From Paracoccus sp. TOH (GTDB lineage Bacteria; Pseudomonadota; Alphaproteobacteria; Rhodobacterales; Rhodobacteraceae): a stretch of DNA of 64,000 nucleotides. Within the stretch, counting starts at the first letter, position 1. Each line of letters opens with the position of its first letter. The notes beneath the pieces were generated by a model, which had not been told where the DNA came from, searched no databases, and saw nothing but the letters and a program-made list of their open reading frames with translations. The stretch covers positions 1,053,001 through 1,117,000 of the forward strand of contig NZ_CP098361.1 of the NCBI RefSeq assembly GCF_030388245.1. The letters are read 5' to 3'. Position numbers and translations under genes: made by a program. This document shows positions 43,411-54,318 of the stretch, piece by piece.

Positions 43411-45954
43411 TCAGACGCCACCGGCAAGGATGCGCGTAACCATCTCGGCGCTGTTGCGCGACAGGCCCTTCATGGCCGCCAGGCGGCCGAGCGCGGCGCG
43501 GGCCCGGGCCTGGCGGCCGGCATCGTAGCGCGTCCAGGTCTCGAAGGCCGAACACATGCGCGCCGTGGTCTGCGGGTTCACCGGATCGAGCCGCATCAGC
43601 CAGTCCACGGTGAAGGCATAACCCGAGCCGTCGGCGGCGTGGAAGGCGGCGTGGTTGGCGGTCAACCCGCCGATCAGGGCCCGGAAGCGGTTGGGATTCA
43701 TCCAGTCGAAATCCGGCCGGCCGGCCAGTTCGCGGGCGCGGGCCACGGCGCGTTCGGGCGCGGCGCGCAGCGCCTGGACCATGAACCACTTGTCCATGAC
43801 CAGACGGTTGCCGGAAAATTCCCGGGCAAAACCGGCCAGCGCCGCCTCGTCCCGGCCGGCGGCGATCAGGCATTCCAGCGCGCCCTGCCGCTCGGTCATG
43901 TTCGAGGCGGCGCCGAACAGCGCCTCGGCCCGCGTGCCGTCGTCGAGGCGCGACAGAAGGCCCAGGCAGGCCAGCCGCAGGCTGCGCCGCGCCGCGCCCT
44001 CGGCATCGGGCCGGTAGGGGCCGGGGGTCTGCATCACCTCGTAAAGCCGCGCCAGCGCCGGCTCATGCGCCCGGGCGATGTCGCGGGCCAGCGTCTCGCG
44101 CCCGGCATGAATGGCGTCGGGGTCGGGAATGCCGCCGCGCGCGGCGATGGTGGTGGCGATCTCTTCCTCGCCCGGCAGCGCCAGGCACAGCGCGGCGAAG
44201 GCCGGGCCGGTCTCGGCATCGTCGAGCAACCCGCCGATGGCGCGGCTGAACGCCGCCCCGCCCTCGGCTCCGGTGGCGCGGGCGATCAGCCCGTCCAGCG
44301 CCAGGTCGTGGCCGGCCTGCCAGCGCGCGTAAGCGTCGGTGTCATGCGCCAGCAGCAGTGCCTGTTCGTCCGCGGCGATCTCGCGCGCGACGCTCACCGG
44401 GGCCGAGAAGCCGCGCAACAGCGAGACCACCGGCCGGGCGCCCAGCCCGTCGAAGCGGAAGCTCTGCTCGGCCTCGGTCATCTCCAGCACCGTGGTCGGT
44501 AGCACCTCGTCGCCATTGGGGCCGATCAGGCCAAGCGCGATGGGGATCACCCGCGGCGGCTTTTCCGGCTGGCCGGGGGTGGGCGCGGTTTCCTGGCGGA
44601 AGGTCAGGGTCAGCCGGCCGTCGCGCCAGTCCTCGGCCAATGTCAGCCGGGGGGTGCCGGCATCGGTATACCAGCGCTTGAATTGGGTCAGGTCGCGGCC
44701 GGTCGCGTCCTCGAAGACCTTGATCCAGTCCTCGATGGTGCAGGCCTGGCCATCATGGCGGTCGAAATACAGGTCGAGCGCCCGGCGATAGCCGTCGTCA
44801 CCGACCAGCCGCTTGAGCATGCCGATGACCTCGGCACCCTTTTCATAGACCGTGGCGGTATAGAAGTTGTTGATCTCCTGGTAATTGTCCGGCCGCGGCG
44901 GATGCGCAAGCGGTCCGGCATCCTCGCGGAACTGCCGCGCGCGCAGGGTCTGCACGTCATGGATGCGCTTGACCGCCGCCGAGCGCATGTCGCTGGTGAA
45001 CTGCTGGTCGCGGAACACCGTCAGCCCTTCCTTCAGACAAAGCTGGAACCAGTCGCGGCAGGTGATGCGGTTGCCGGTCCAGTTGTGGAAATACTCATGG
45101 CCGATCACGCCTTCGATGCGCTCGTAATCGCCGTCGGTCGCGGTTTCGGCGCTGGCCAGCACCAGCTTGGAGTTGAAGATGTTCAGCCCCTTGTTCTCCA
45201 TCGCGCCCATGTTGAAATCGTCAACGGCGACGATGTTGAACACGTCGAGATCGTATTCGCGGCCATAGGCCTCCTCGTCCCATTTCATCGAGCGGATCAG
45301 CGATTCCATCGCATAGCCGGCGCGGTCCTGGTCGCCGGGCCGCACCCAGACGTTCAGCGCCACCGCGCGGCCCGCCATCGTGGTGAAGCTGTCCGAAATC
45401 GCCACCAGATCGCCCGCGACCAGCGCGAACAGATAGGCGGGCTTCGGCCAGGGATCGTGCCAGACCGCCTGGCCCGGCGCGCTGGAGACCGGGTTGCCGT
45501 TCGACAAGAGCACCGGCTTGTCGGAACGGACGGTGACGCGGAAGGGTGCCATCACGTCCGGGCGGTCGGGATACCAGGTGATGTGGCGGAAGCCCTCGGC
45601 TTCGCATTGCGTGCAGAACATGCCGCCCGAAAGGTAGAGCCCTTCCAGCGCGGTATTGGCCTCGGGGTCGATCTCGACCTCGGCCGAGAAGGTGAAGGCG
45701 TCGGGCAGTTCGGCGGCGGGGATCACCAGCCGCCCGGCTTCGGCCCGCTGCGGGTCAAGCGGGCGGCCGTCGATGGCAAGGGCCAGCGTCTTCAGCCCGG
45801 CGCCGTCCAGCACCAGATCGCCCGCATGCTTGCGGCGGAAGTCGATCTGCGAACGCACCCGCGTCGCGCGGGGGGCGAGATCGAATTCCAGCCGGGTCTC
45901 GGCAATCTGGAACGGATAGGGGCGCCAGTCGGCGAGATATTGCGTGACGGTCAT
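43411..45954 (-). CDS. pepN: Aminopeptidase N
   Basis: 847 aa from the ATG at 45954 (GGAGGG upstream). The M1 exopeptidase motif is GAMENKG and the zinc site is HEYFHNWTGNRIT with the distal Glu in LKEGLTVFRDQ. The protein begins with the bacterial PepN form TVTQYLADWRPYPF and ends with the superhelical domain. It removes N-terminal residues in the cytoplasm and is a major source of peptide turnover. It is divergent from the Ala-rich protein gene. Confidence 0.97.
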   Translation of the reverse strand: MTVTQYLADWRPYPFQIAETRLEFDLAPRATRVRSQIDFRRKHAGDLVLDGAGLKTLALAIDGRPLDPQRAEAGRLVIPAAELPDAFTFSAEVEIDPEANTALEGLYLSGGMFCTQCEAEGFRHITWYPDRPDVMAPFRVTVRSDKPVLLSNGNPVSSAPGQAVWHDPWPKPAYLFALVAGDLVAISDSFTTMAGRAVALNVWVRPGDQDRAGYAMESLIRSMKWDEEAYGREYDLDVFNIVAVDDFNMGAMENKGLNIFNSKLVLASAETATDGDYERIEGVIGHEYFHNWTGNRITCRDWFQLCLKEGLTVFRDQQFTSDMRSAAVKRIHDVQTLRARQFREDAGPLAHPPRPDNYQEINNFYTATVYEKGAEVIGMLKRLVGDDGYRRALDLYFDRHDGQACTIEDWIKVFEDATGRDLTQFKRWYTDAGTPRLTLAEDWRDGRLTLTFRQETAPTPGQPEKPPRVIPIALGLIGPNGDEVLPTTVLEMTEAEQSFRFDGLGARPVVSLLRGFSAPVSVAREIAADEQALLLAHDTDAYARWQAGHDLALDGLIARATGAEGGAAFSRAIGGLLDDAETGPAFAALCLALPGEEEIATTIAARGGIPDPDAIHAGRETLARDIARAHEPALARLYEVMQTPGPYRPDAEGAARRSLRLACLGLLSRLDDGTRAEALFGAASNMTERQGALECLIAAGRDEAALAGFAREFSGNRLVMDKWFMVQALRAAPERAVARARELAGRPDFDWMNPNRFRALIGGLTANHAAFHAADGSGYAFTVDWLMRLDPVNPQTTARMCSAFETWTRYDAGRQARARAALGRLAAMKGLSRNSAEMVTRILAGGV

Positions 45955-46108
45955 GCGGGCACCCTCCGGGCAGGTGAAAAAAAACGGGGGCACAGGGGAA
46001 CTTGTGCGAAACCCAAGTGTTAGACGCAGGATAGCCGGGTCGCAAGCCGGGGCCTCGCCCCCTAGGCGCCCAGCCGCAAGCAAGAAGCAGAAGAGCGAGG
46101 ACCTCTCA

Positions 46109-46744
46109 ATGGCCAACTACGACCCGAACGATCCGAAACGGACGGAAAGCACCGATCCTCATCGCCCGGCCGCCGCGCCCGAGAACTATGTCGAGCCGGT
46201 CGAGCGCCGCGCCTCGCCGCTGCCGCTGATCATCGGCATCCTGCTGGCGCTGGCGATCGCCTATTTCGTGCTGCAGTATTTCATGGGAAGCAGCGAGGTG
46301 GGCACCACCGGCGAGGATGCCGCCGTGACCACCACCGAGCCGGCCGATACCGCGCCGGCGGTGACCGGAACCACCACCGAACCCGCTGCCGACGCGGCTG
46401 CGGATGCGGCGGATGACGCTGCCACCGCTGCCGATACCGCCGCCACCGCGGCCGGCGACGCTGCCGACGATGCCGCCACCGCGGCCGAGAATGCCGGCGC
46501 CGCCATGGGCGAGGCGGCCGAGGATGCCGCGAATGCCGCTGGCGAAGCCGCCCAGAACGCCGCCGATGCCGCGGGCGAGGCCGGCGCGGCCGCGCAGGAT
46601 GCCGCCGAAAGCGCCGCCGATGCCGCTGGCGAGGCGATGCAGAACGCGGGCGAGGCGGTGGACAATGCCATCACCGTCGAAGAGCCGACGACGCCGCCGC
46701 CGGCCGACACCACCACCACGACCACGCCGCCCGCCAACAACTGA
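46109..46744 (+). CDS. Membrane-anchored Ala-rich repeat protein, unknown function
   Basis: 211 aa from the ATG at 46109. A hydrophilic N-terminus of about 35 residues is followed by one helix (PLPLIIGILLALAIAYFVLQYF), and then about 115 residues composed mainly of Ala, Asp, Glu, Gly, Asn and Thr (for example AADAADDAATAADTAATAAG). The repeats have no charged hydrophobic residues and look like one long amphipathic or low-complexity helix in the periplasm, ending in a Thr/Pro tail. Some resemblance to LEA-like or YtxH-like sequences, but no family is recognised. Strong terminator downstream. Confidence 0.75.
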   Translation: MANYDPNDPKRTESTDPHRPAAAPENYVEPVERRASPLPLIIGILLALAIAYFVLQYFMGSSEVGTTGEDAAVTTTEPADTAPAVTGTTTEPAADAAADAADDAATAADTAATAAGDAADDAATAAENAGAAMGEAAEDAANAAGEAAQNAADAAGEAGAAAQDAAESAADAAGEAMQNAGEAVDNAITVEEPTTPPPADTTTTTTPPANN

Positions 46745-46764
46745 GCTGCGGCTGCAGGATCATG

Positions 46765-46802
46765 CCGCCGTCCGGTCCCCGGGCGGCGGATTTTCAATTT
46801 TT
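46765..46802 (+). terminator. Rho-independent terminator after the Ala-rich protein gene
   Basis: An 11-bp stem (46765-46775 with 46779-46789, loop TCC, one G-T pair) is followed by TTTTCAATTTTT. Confidence 0.85.
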
Positions 46803-46913
46803 CTGGAATGCTGAATTGCGGAATCCTTAAGGGCGGTGCCGGTTGAAACAGGGCTGGGTTTGGCATACCACGGTGCACCAAACCAGCCGGACAATGAAGC
46901 AAGGGGAAGTGCG

Positions 46914-49064
46914 ATGGGTCGCGTGGAAAAGGCAGGATTGCGGGTGGACGAGACGCTTGCCGCCTTCATCAACGAGCGTGCGCTGCCCGGCAGCGGCGTC
47001 GAGCCGCGCCGTTTCTGGGAAGGGCTCTCGGCCCTGATCCATGAGTTCGGCCCGCGCAACCGGGCCTTGCTGGCCCGGCGCGACGAACTGCAATCGGCCA
47101 TCGACGCCTGGCATGTCGCGCAGCGTGGCAAGCCGCAGGATGCCGGCGCATACCGCGATTTCCTGACCGAGATCGGCTACCTGGTCCCCGAGGGCGAGGA
47201 TTTCCAGATCGAGACGCCCGAGACCGATCCGGAATTTTCCAGCATCGCCGGACCGCAACTGGTGGTGCCGATCACCAATGCGCGCTATGCGCTGAACGCC
47301 GCCAACGCCCGCTGGGGCAGCCTTTATGACGCGCTTTACGGCACCGATGCGCTCGGCGACCTGCCGCAGGGCAAGGGCTACGACGCCGCCCGCGGGGCGC
47401 GGGTGATCGCCTGGGGCCGCGACTTTCTCGACACCGCCGCGCCGCTGGCCGAGGGTTCCTGGGCCGGGATCGAGGCGCTCTCGGTCAGGGATGGCACGCT
47501 GGTCCCCGCGTTGCGCGACACCGGCCGCTTCGCCGGTTATCGCGGCGAGGCGGGAAAGCCGACCGACATCTTCCTGAAGAACAACGGCCTGCTGATCCGC
47601 ATCGTGATTGATCCGTCCAAGCCGGTGGGCGCGCAGGACCGGGCCGGAATCGCGGATATCGTCATCGAGTCGGCGCTGTCGGCGATCCTGGATTGCGAGG
47701 ATTCCGTCGCCTGCGTCGATGGCGAGGACAAGGCGCTGGCCTATGCCAACTGGCTGGGCCTGATGGACGGCACCCTGGCCGAAGAGGTCGAGAAGGGCGG
47801 CAAGACCTTCACTCGCCGCCTGAACCCCGACGTCACTTTCACCGGCCCCGACGGCTCGGAAGTCACCGCCAAGGGCCGGGCGCTGATGCTGGTCAGGAAT
47901 GTCGGCCATCTGATGACCACCCCCGCCGTGCTGGACCGCGAGGGGAACGAGGTCTACGAGGGGCTGCTTGACGCCATGGTCACCGCGCTCTGCGCCAAAC
48001 GCGACCTGGACCGCGAGGAAGGGCCCCGGAACTCGGTCACCCGGTCGATCTATGTGGTGAAGCCCAAGATGCACGGTCCGGAGGAGGTCGCCTTCGCCTG
48101 CGAGATCTTCGATTTCGTCGAGGAGGTGCTGGGCCTGCCCCGCCATACCGTCAAGCTGGGCATCATGGACGAGGAGCGCCGCACCTCGGCCAATCTCGGG
48201 GAATGCATCCGTGCCGCGAAGCATCGGGTTGCCTTCATCAATACCGGCTTCCTGGACCGCACCGGGGACGAGATCCACACCTCGATGGAGGCAGGCGCCA
48301 TGCTGGCCAAGGGCGAGATGAAGGCGCAGCCCTGGATCTCGGCCTATGAGGATCGCAACGTCGATATCGGTCTGGCCTGCGGCTTGGCCGGCAAGGCGCA
48401 GATCGGCAAGGGCATGTGGGCGATCCCGGACAAGATGGCCGAGATGCTGGAACAGAAGATCGCCCATCCCATGGCCGGTGCCAACACCGCCTGGGTGCCC
48501 AGCCCGACCGCGGCGACGCTGCACGCGACGCATTACCACAAGGTCGATGTCTTTGCCCGCCAGGCCCAGATCGCGGCGTTGCGCCGGCCCGCGCGGCTCG
48601 ACGACCTGCTGACCATCCCGCTGGCCGGCGGCCGCAACTACAGCGCGGCCGAGATCGCCCGCGAGCTGGAGAACAATTGCCAGGGCATCCTGGGCTATGT
48701 GGTGCGCTGGATCGACCAGGGCGTCGGCTGCTCGAAGGTGCCGGACATCAACGACGTGGGCCTGATGGAGGACCGGGCGACGCTGCGCATCTCGGCGCAA
48801 TCGCTGGCGAACTGGCTGCATCACGGCATCGTCACCGACCGGCAGGTCATGGACGCCTTCCGCAAGATGGCCATGGTGGTGGACCGCCAGAATGCCGGCG
48901 ACCCGGCATACCGGCCGATGGCGCCCGGATATGACGGCGTGGCCTTCCAGGCCGCCTGCGACCTGGTCTTCCTGGGCCGCGTGCAACCCTCGGGCTATAC
49001 CGAGCCGGTGCTGCATGCCCGCCGCCTGCAGGCCAAGGCCGAACAGGCGCAGAAGGCGGCGTGA
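46914..49064 (+). CDS. glcB: Malate synthase G
   Basis: 716 aa, the long isoform G. The ATG at 46914 has AAGGGGAA upstream. Characteristic segments are [56 protein letters not shown] and [10 protein letters not shown]. It condenses glyoxylate with acetyl-CoA to malate, the second step of the glyoxylate shunt. No isocitrate lyase gene is in the window. It is followed without gap by the ICMT-like gene (GTGA overlap). Confidence 0.97.
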   Translation: MGRVEKAGLRVDETLAAFINERALPGSGVEPRRFWEGLSALIHEFGPRNRALLARRDELQSAIDAWHVAQRGKPQDAGAYRDFLTEIGYLVPEGEDFQIETPETDPEFSSIAGPQLVVPITNARYALNAANARWGSLYDALYGTDALGDLPQGKGYDAARGARVIAWGRDFLDTAAPLAEGSWAGIEALSVRDGTLVPALRDTGRFAGYRGEAGKPTDIFLKNNGLLIRIVIDPSKPVGAQDRAGIADIVIESALSAILDCEDSVACVDGEDKALAYANWLGLMDGTLAEEVEKGGKTFTRRLNPDVTFTGPDGSEVTAKGRALMLVRNVGHLMTTPAVLDREGNEVYEGLLDAMVTALCAKRDLDREEGPRNSVTRSIYVVKPKMHGPEEVAFACEIFDFVEEVLGLPRHTVKLGIMDEERRTSANLGECIRAAKHRVAFINTGFLDRTGDEIHTSMEAGAMLAKGEMKAQPWISAYEDRNVDIGLACGLAGKAQIGKGMWAIPDKMAEMLEQKIAHPMAGANTAWVPSPTAATLHATHYHKVDVFARQAQIAALRRPARLDDLLTIPLAGGRNYSAAEIARELENNCQGILGYVVRWIDQGVGCSKVPDINDVGLMEDRATLRISAQSLANWLHHGIVTDRQVMDAFRKMAMVVDRQNAGDPAYRPMAPGYDGVAFQAACDLVFLGRVQPSGYTEPVLHARRLQAKAEQAQKAA

Positions 49065-49504
49065 CCCGGCTGGCCGCCCTGCCGCAGGCCTGGCTGGTGC
49101 TTTTCGCAGCGGCCGGGCTGGGCCTGGGATGGTTGCTGCCGCTGAACCTGCCGCCGCTGCTGCGCGGCGCCGGCCTGCTTCTGGTCGCGGCCGGGCTGGG
49201 GCTGATGCTTTGGGCGGCGCTGACCATGCGCCGCGCCCGCACCACCGTCATGCCCGGCCGCCGCCCCGAGGCCTTGGTCGAGGCCGGGCCGTTCCGCTTT
49301 TCCCGCAATCCGATCTATCTGGGCGACGTGATTCTGCTGGCCGGCCTGATGCTGGCACTGTCCGCACCGCTGGGCCTGGCGCTGCTGCCGGTCTTCGTCT
49401 GGCTGTTGCAGGACCGCTTCATCCGGAAGGAGGAAGAAGTGATCGCCGCCGCCTTCGGTTCCGCCTACGACCGGTATAGGCTGCGGGTCAGGCGCTGGAT
49501 CTAG
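49061..49504 (+). CDS. Isoprenylcysteine carboxyl methyltransferase (ICMT)-like membrane protein
   Basis: 147 aa with about four membrane helices; GTG start overlapping the glcB stop. The ICMT/PEMT-type motif is [20 protein letters not shown] (77-96), and [21 protein letters not shown] follows as the usual C-terminal SAM-binding part. Bacterial members methylate lipids or other small membrane substrates with S-adenosylmethionine, and their true acceptor is rarely known. It is coupled to glcB and precedes a sugar isomerase gene. Confidence 0.85.
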   Translation: MTRLAALPQAWLVLFAAAGLGLGWLLPLNLPPLLRGAGLLLVAAGLGLMLWAALTMRRARTTVMPGRRPEALVEAGPFRFSRNPIYLGDVILLAGLMLALSAPLGLALLPVFVWLLQDRFIRKEEEVIAAAFGSAYDRYRLRVRRWI

Positions 49505-49517
49505 CAGGAGGGGGCCC

Positions 49518-50198
49518 ATGGAACGCTCGCGCATCAACAGGATCATGGCCGAGGCGGCCGAGTTGATCGGCAGGGCGGGCTTTCACCTGCCGCCCTTTGC
49601 GCATTGGAGCCCGGACGAATTTCGCGCCCGCGCCACCCCCGCCATCCGCGACGGTCGGCTGGGTTGGGACATCACCGATTACGGACAGGGCGATTTCGAC
49701 CGGCTCGGCCTGTTTCTCTTTACCCTGCGCAACGGCCGGCTGACCGACCTGCATGCCGGGCGCGGCATGGTCTATGCCGAAAAGCTGCTGATTTCGCAGG
49801 AAAACCAGATCAGCCCGATGCATACCCACGTCATCAAGACCGAGGATATCATCAACCGCTGGGGCGCGACGCTGGCGATCCGGCTCTGCGGTTCTGACGC
49901 GCAGGGGCGCATGGACCGGGCTGCGCCCTGCCGGGTCGATTGCGACGGCATCGCGCGCGAGGTGGCGCCGGGCGGGGTGCTGCGGCTGGCGCCGGGCGAA
50001 TCCGTGACCCTGCGGCCCGGCGATTGGCACGAATTCTGGGCCGAGGGCGGGCCGGTGCTGATCGGCGAGGTGTCGACGGTCAATGACGACCTGACCGACA
50101 ATATCTTCGCAGCCCCGATCGGCAGGTTCGCGAATGTCGTCGAGGACGAGCCGCCGCTGCATCTTCTGGTTAGCGATTACGATTCTGACGTGGCGTAA
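49518..50198 (+). CDS. D-lyxose/D-mannose isomerase (cupin family)
   Basis: 226 aa. Single-domain cupin with metal ligands His102 and His104 in ISPMHTHVIKTEDIINRWG plus Glu109 and a later His in RPGDWHEFWAEGG, the D-lyxose isomerase arrangement. These Mn2+ enzymes interconvert D-lyxose with D-xylulose and D-mannose with D-fructose. The start follows CAGGAGGGGG. Located 13 bp after the ICMT-like gene, it may share a transcript with glcB. No sugar transporter is adjacent. Confidence 0.88.
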   Translation: MERSRINRIMAEAAELIGRAGFHLPPFAHWSPDEFRARATPAIRDGRLGWDITDYGQGDFDRLGLFLFTLRNGRLTDLHAGRGMVYAEKLLISQENQISPMHTHVIKTEDIINRWGATLAIRLCGSDAQGRMDRAAPCRVDCDGIAREVAPGGVLRLAPGESVTLRPGDWHEFWAEGGPVLIGEVSTVNDDLTDNIFAAPIGRFANVVEDEPPLHLLVSDYDSDVA

Positions 50199-50293
50199 CA
50201 TTTACGGATTAGACCCGCGGTCGCGCCCTTGTGAAAGATTATTGCGCTCTGCTATGGGGGACGTTGGAAGTCGCTAACAGGGGAGATCGCCTG

Positions 50294-51868
50294 GTGAAGA
50301 TCGGCGGATTGAGAGAGCGTTTTGATGGGGAGGCCCGGGTTTCTGTGACGCCGTCCTCTGCGGCGCATCTGCGCAAGCTGGGGCACTCGGTGTTCGTGGA
50401 AGCTGGCGCGGGGGTTCGTGCGGGGTTTTCCGATGCGGCCTATGAGGCGGCCGGGGTGACGGTTCTGCCGGACGCCGCGGCGCTGATCGGCGCGGTCGAG
50501 GTGGTGACCAAGGTGCGGCCGCCCGAGCCGGCGGAGCTGCGGCAGATGCGGCGCGGCCAGACGCTCATCAGCCATTTCTGGCCGGCGCAGAACGCCGAGC
50601 TGCTGGAACTGGCGCGCGAACAGGGCGTCACCGCCATCGCCATGGACATGGTGCCGCGGATCTCGCGCGCGCAGAAGATGGATGCGCTCAGCTCGATGGC
50701 CAATATCGCCGGCTACCGGGCGGTGATCGAGGCGGCGAACAATTTCGGCCGCTTCTTCACCGGCCAGGTCACCGCGGCGGGCAAGGTGCCGCCGGCCAAG
50801 GTGCTGGTGGTCGGCGCCGGCGTCGCCGGGCTGGCGGCCATCGGCGCCGCGGTCAGCCTGGGCGCGCAGGTCTATGCCTTCGACGTGCGCCCGGAAGTGG
50901 CCGAGCAGATCGAATCCATGGGCGCCGAATTCGTCTATCTGGACTTCCAGGACCAGGTGCAGGACGGCGCCGCCACCGGCGGCTATGCCGCGCCCTCCTC
51001 GCCCGAGTTCCGCGAAAAGCAGCTCGAGAAGTTCCGCGAACTGGCGCCGCAGATGGACATCGTCATCACCACGGCGCTGATCCCCGGCCGCGACGCGCCG
51101 AAGCTGTGGACCGCCGACATGGTCGCGGCGATGAAGACCGGCTCGGTCATCGTCGATCTGGCGGCCGAGCGCGGCGGCAATTGCGACCTGACCGTCCCGG
51201 ACGAGCGCATCGTCACCGAAAACGGCGTGGTGATCGTCGGCTATACCGATTTCCCGTCGAGGATGGGCGCGCAAGCCTCGGAACTTTATGGAAACAACAT
51301 CCGCCACATGCTGGCCGACCTGACGCCGGGCAAGGACGGCGTCATCGTGCAGAACATGGAGGACGACGTGATCCGCGGCGCCACCGTCGCCTTTGACGGC
51401 GACGTGACCTGGCCGCCGCCGCCGCCCAAGGTCGCGGCCATCGCCGCCCAGAAGCCGCGCGAGAAGCCGAAGGAGCTGACCCCCGAGGAGCGGCGCGAGA
51501 AGGAGGCGGCCGCGTTCCGCGCCCAGACCCGGTCGCAGGTGACGCTGCTTGGCGCGGGCGCGGCGCTGATGCTGCTGGTCGGGCTGTTCGCCCCGGCATC
51601 GTTCCTGTCGCATTTCATCGTCTTCGTGCTGGCGGTCTTCGTCGGCTTCCAGGTGATCTGGAACGTCAGCCATTCGCTGCACACGCCCTTGATGGCGATC
51701 ACCAACGCCATCTCCTCGATCATCATCGTCGGCGCGCTCTTGCAGATCGGCTCGGGCGGCTGGCTGGTGGTGGCTCTGGCGGCGCTGTCGGTGCTGATGG
51801 CGGGCGTCAACATCTTCGGCGGCTTCCTGGTCACGCGCCGGATGCTCGCCATGTTCCAGAAGTCGTAA
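50294..51868 (+). CDS. pntA: NAD(P) transhydrogenase subunit alpha (PntA)
   Basis: 524 aa from the GTG at 50294, preferred because GGGGAG lies upstream and the protein starts at [19 protein letters not shown]; an upstream GTG at 50231 adds noncoding-like residues. The NAD-binding domain I includes [17 protein letters not shown] and the RQD-region loop; after a Pro/Lys linker come about four membrane helices. The alpha1 and alpha2 parts are fused as in E. coli. With PntB it couples proton flow to NADPH formation. Confidence 0.95.
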   Translation: MKIGGLRERFDGEARVSVTPSSAAHLRKLGHSVFVEAGAGVRAGFSDAAYEAAGVTVLPDAAALIGAVEVVTKVRPPEPAELRQMRRGQTLISHFWPAQNAELLELAREQGVTAIAMDMVPRISRAQKMDALSSMANIAGYRAVIEAANNFGRFFTGQVTAAGKVPPAKVLVVGAGVAGLAAIGAAVSLGAQVYAFDVRPEVAEQIESMGAEFVYLDFQDQVQDGAATGGYAAPSSPEFREKQLEKFRELAPQMDIVITTALIPGRDAPKLWTADMVAAMKTGSVIVDLAAERGGNCDLTVPDERIVTENGVVIVGYTDFPSRMGAQASELYGNNIRHMLADLTPGKDGVIVQNMEDDVIRGATVAFDGDVTWPPPPPKVAAIAAQKPREKPKELTPEERREKEAAAFRAQTRSQVTLLGAGAALMLLVGLFAPASFLSHFIVFVLAVFVGFQVIWNVSHSLHTPLMAITNAISSIIIVGALLQIGSGGWLVVALAALSVLMAGVNIFGGFLVTRRMLAMFQKS

Positions 51869-51881
51869 GGGGAGAGGGCGC

Positions 51882-53321
51882 ATGGAATACGGATTCACCA
51901 CCGCCGCCTATGTGGTCGCGGCCGTGCTGTTCATCCTGTCCCTGGGCGGGCTCTCGGGTCAGGAAAGCGCCAAGCGCGCGGTCTGGTACGGCATCGCGGC
52001 CATGGCGCTGGCCGTGGTCGCGACGCTGATCGGGCCGGGCTACGGCAATTGGGGGCTGACGCTGATCATGCTGGCCATCGGCGGCGCCGTGGGCTGGGTC
52101 GTGGCCAAGCGGGTGCAGATGACCGAGATGCCGCAGCTGGTCGCGGCCATGCACAGCCTGGTCGGCCTGGCCGCGGTGCTGATCGGCTTCAACGCCCAGT
52201 TCGAGCTCTCGCGGGTGCTGCGCGCCCGCGCCGCCGACGCGGCGGCCGAGTTCCACGGCTTCGCCGCGGTGCTGGCGCACAAGACCCCGGCCGAGATCGC
52301 CATGCTCAAGGTCGAGGTGGCGCTGGGGATCTTCATCGGCGCGGTGACCTTCACCGGCTCGATCGTGGCCTTCGGCAAGCTGGCCGGCAGGATCGACGGC
52401 AAGCCCCGCAAGCTGCCCGGCGGGCACGCGCTGAATGCCGGCGCGGCGGCTCTGTCGCTGCTGGCGGTCGTCCTTTACTGCACCACCGGGGCGCCGGTGC
52501 TGTGGCTGGTGCTGATCACGCTGCTGGCCTTCTTCATCGGCTATCACCTGATCATGGGCATCGGCGGCGCCGACATGCCGGTGGTGGTGTCGATGCTGAA
52601 CAGCTATTCCGGCTGGGCGGCGGCGGCGATCGGCTTCACGCTGGGCAACGACCTGCTGATCGTGGTGGGCGCGCTGGTCGGCTCCTCGGGTGCGATCCTG
52701 AGCTACATCATGTGCAAGGCGATGAACCGCAACTTCGTCAGCGTGATCCTGGGCGGCTTCGGCGGCGAGACCGGCCCGGCGATGGAGATCGAGGGCGAGC
52801 AGGTGGCGATCGACGCCGACGGCGTGGCGGCGGCCTTGAACGAGGCCGACGAGATCATCATCGTGCCGGGCTATGGCATGGCGGTGGCGCAGGCGCAGCA
52901 ATCGGTGTCGGAGCTGACCCGCAAGCTGCGCGCCCAGGGCAAGAGCGTGCGCTTCGCCATCCACCCGGTGGCGGGGCGGCTGCCCGGGCACATGAACGTG
53001 CTTCTGGCCGAGGCCAAGGTGCCCTATGACATCGTGCTGGAGATGGACGAGATCAACGAGGATTTCCCGAATACCGACGTGGTGATCGTGATCGGCTCGA
53101 ACGACATCGTGAACCCGGCGGCGCAGGAGGACCCGAACAGCCCCATCGCCGGCATGCCGGTGCTGGAGGTCTGGAAGGCGAAACAGGTGTTCGTCAGCAA
53201 GCGCGGCCAGGGCACCGGCTATTCCGGCATCGAGAACCCGCTGTTCTACAAGGAGAACACCCGCATGTTCTATGGCGACGCCAAAAAGTCCCTCGACCAG
53301 CTCCTGCCCATGATCGAGTGA
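51882..53321 (+). CDS. pntB: NAD(P) transhydrogenase subunit beta (PntB)
   Basis: 479 aa, start with GGGGAG upstream, 13 bp after pntA. Nine predicted membrane helices fill the N-terminal half (for example [18 protein letters not shown]), and the NADP-binding domain III with [13 protein letters not shown] and [18 protein letters not shown] is at the C-terminus. It completes the proton-translocating transhydrogenase at the inner membrane. A strong terminator follows. Confidence 0.96.
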   Translation: MEYGFTTAAYVVAAVLFILSLGGLSGQESAKRAVWYGIAAMALAVVATLIGPGYGNWGLTLIMLAIGGAVGWVVAKRVQMTEMPQLVAAMHSLVGLAAVLIGFNAQFELSRVLRARAADAAAEFHGFAAVLAHKTPAEIAMLKVEVALGIFIGAVTFTGSIVAFGKLAGRIDGKPRKLPGGHALNAGAAALSLLAVVLYCTTGAPVLWLVLITLLAFFIGYHLIMGIGGADMPVVVSMLNSYSGWAAAAIGFTLGNDLLIVVGALVGSSGAILSYIMCKAMNRNFVSVILGGFGGETGPAMEIEGEQVAIDADGVAAALNEADEIIIVPGYGMAVAQAQQSVSELTRKLRAQGKSVRFAIHPVAGRLPGHMNVLLAEAKVPYDIVLEMDEINEDFPNTDVVIVIGSNDIVNPAAQEDPNSPIAGMPVLEVWKAKQVFVSKRGQGTGYSGIENPLFYKENTRMFYGDAKKSLDQLLPMIE

Positions 53322-53346
53322 ACCCAGCACGGCAAAAAAACAGCAA

Positions 53347-53374
53347 AGCGGGCCGGAAGGCCCGCTTTTCTTTT
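53347..53374 (+). terminator. Terminator of pntAB
   Basis: Stem AGCGGGCC/GGCCCGCT with tetraloop GGAA (53347-53366) followed by TTTTCTTTT. It ends the transcript that starts upstream of pntA. Confidence 0.88.
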
Positions 53375-53390
53375 GGCGTTACCGCCGCCG

Positions 53391-53696
53391 TCAGGTGGCG
53401 TCGAGCATCGACTTGATGACCTCGGCAGGCAGGGCGGGATGCACCGCCAGCTTGCGGGTGCGCCTGCCCTTGCGCGGGATCAGCAGCGCGCAGCGCGTGG
53501 CAAGGGCTTGCGACCGCGCGGCCGAGCTTTTCACGATCAGCCCGGCCCGCCAGCGGGAATGCGGCCCGAAACGCATGACGCTTTCGATGACGCCGGGCAC
53601 ATAGCCCTCGGTCTCGGCTGAATCGATCAGCGCATCATGGATGATGGGGGGCAGATACATGGCGGTGGTGACTCGGAAAGATAAAATTGGACGCAT
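53391..53696 (-). CDS. Small basic protein of unknown function
   Basis: 101 aa from an ATG at 53696; alternatives are ATG 53756 (121 aa) and ATG 53660 (89 aa), and none has a strong ribosome binding site. The most protein-like part starts MYLPPIIHDALIDSAETEGY and continues with a basic stretch (IPRKGRRTRKLAVHPAL). No signal peptide or helix. I do not recognise a family. It stands between the pntAB terminator and the L,D-transpeptidase gene on the same strand as the latter. The codon use is ordinary for the window. Confidence 0.5.
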   Translation of the reverse strand: MRPILSFRVTTAMYLPPIIHDALIDSAETEGYVPGVIESVMRFGPHSRWRAGLIVKSSAARSQALATRCALLIPRKGRRTRKLAVHPALPAEVIKSMLDAT

Positions 53697-53808
53697 CCAA
53701 TCTGGTAATCCTTCACGGCGCGGATTTGTATCTGCCCTTTTGCACAGGTCTGCCATACAAGTGAAAGGCGTGAGTCTGGCGATGACTTCGCCCGGCGGCT
53801 GAACCGGT

Positions 53809-54318
53809 TCAGGGCGTGATCAGGATCGGCGTGCCGTCGCGGACCATGGAATAGATGTCCTCGACCTCCTCGTCGGTGACGGCGATGCAGCCGGCGGTCC
53901 AGTCGGAGCGCAGCCTGGACAGTGTCTGGCCCTCGGGGCCCTGGCCGTGGATGAAGATGTCGCTGCCGGCGCTGCGTCCCAGCGAGGCCGCCAACGCCGA
54001 ATCCTGCACGTTCGGATAGGAGACGCCGATCGACAGGTGGTAGCGGCTGTCGGGGTTGCGGCGGTCGATGTAATAAAGCCCCTCGGGGGTCTTGCCGTCG
54101 CCTTCGAACTGCTTGTGGCCGATGGGCTCGTTGCCCAGCCCGATGCGATAGGCCTTCAGCACGGTATTGCCGCTGAGCAGCAGCATCTGCCGCGCGCCCT
54201 TGTTGACCACGATCTGCGTGACCGGCGGGCCGGAATAGGTCTTGAACTTGCTGGGCGCGCAGGCGGCGAGTCCCAGGATAAGCGCCATGGCGATGAGACG
54301 ACCCAGCCAAGCTGTCAT
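53809..54318 (-). CDS. L,D-transpeptidase (YkuD) family lipoprotein
   Basis: 169 aa. Lipoprotein signal with lipobox LAAC (Cys20), then a YkuD domain whose catalytic motif is visible as IFIHGQG (His124) and SDWTAGCIAV (Cys144). These enzymes cross-link peptidoglycan stems by 3-3 bonds or attach proteins to it; the lipid anchor places this one in a membrane. Short size fits the single-domain group. It may act in the same cell-wall processes as the rodA-mrdA genes 6-9 kb away, which is inference. Confidence 0.92.
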   Translation of the reverse strand: MTAWLGRLIAMALILGLAACAPSKFKTYSGPPVTQIVVNKGARQMLLLSGNTVLKAYRIGLGNEPIGHKQFEGDGKTPEGLYYIDRRNPDSRYHLSIGVSYPNVQDSALAASLGRSAGSDIFIHGQGPEGQTLSRLRSDWTAGCIAVTDEEVEDIYSMVRDGTPILITP

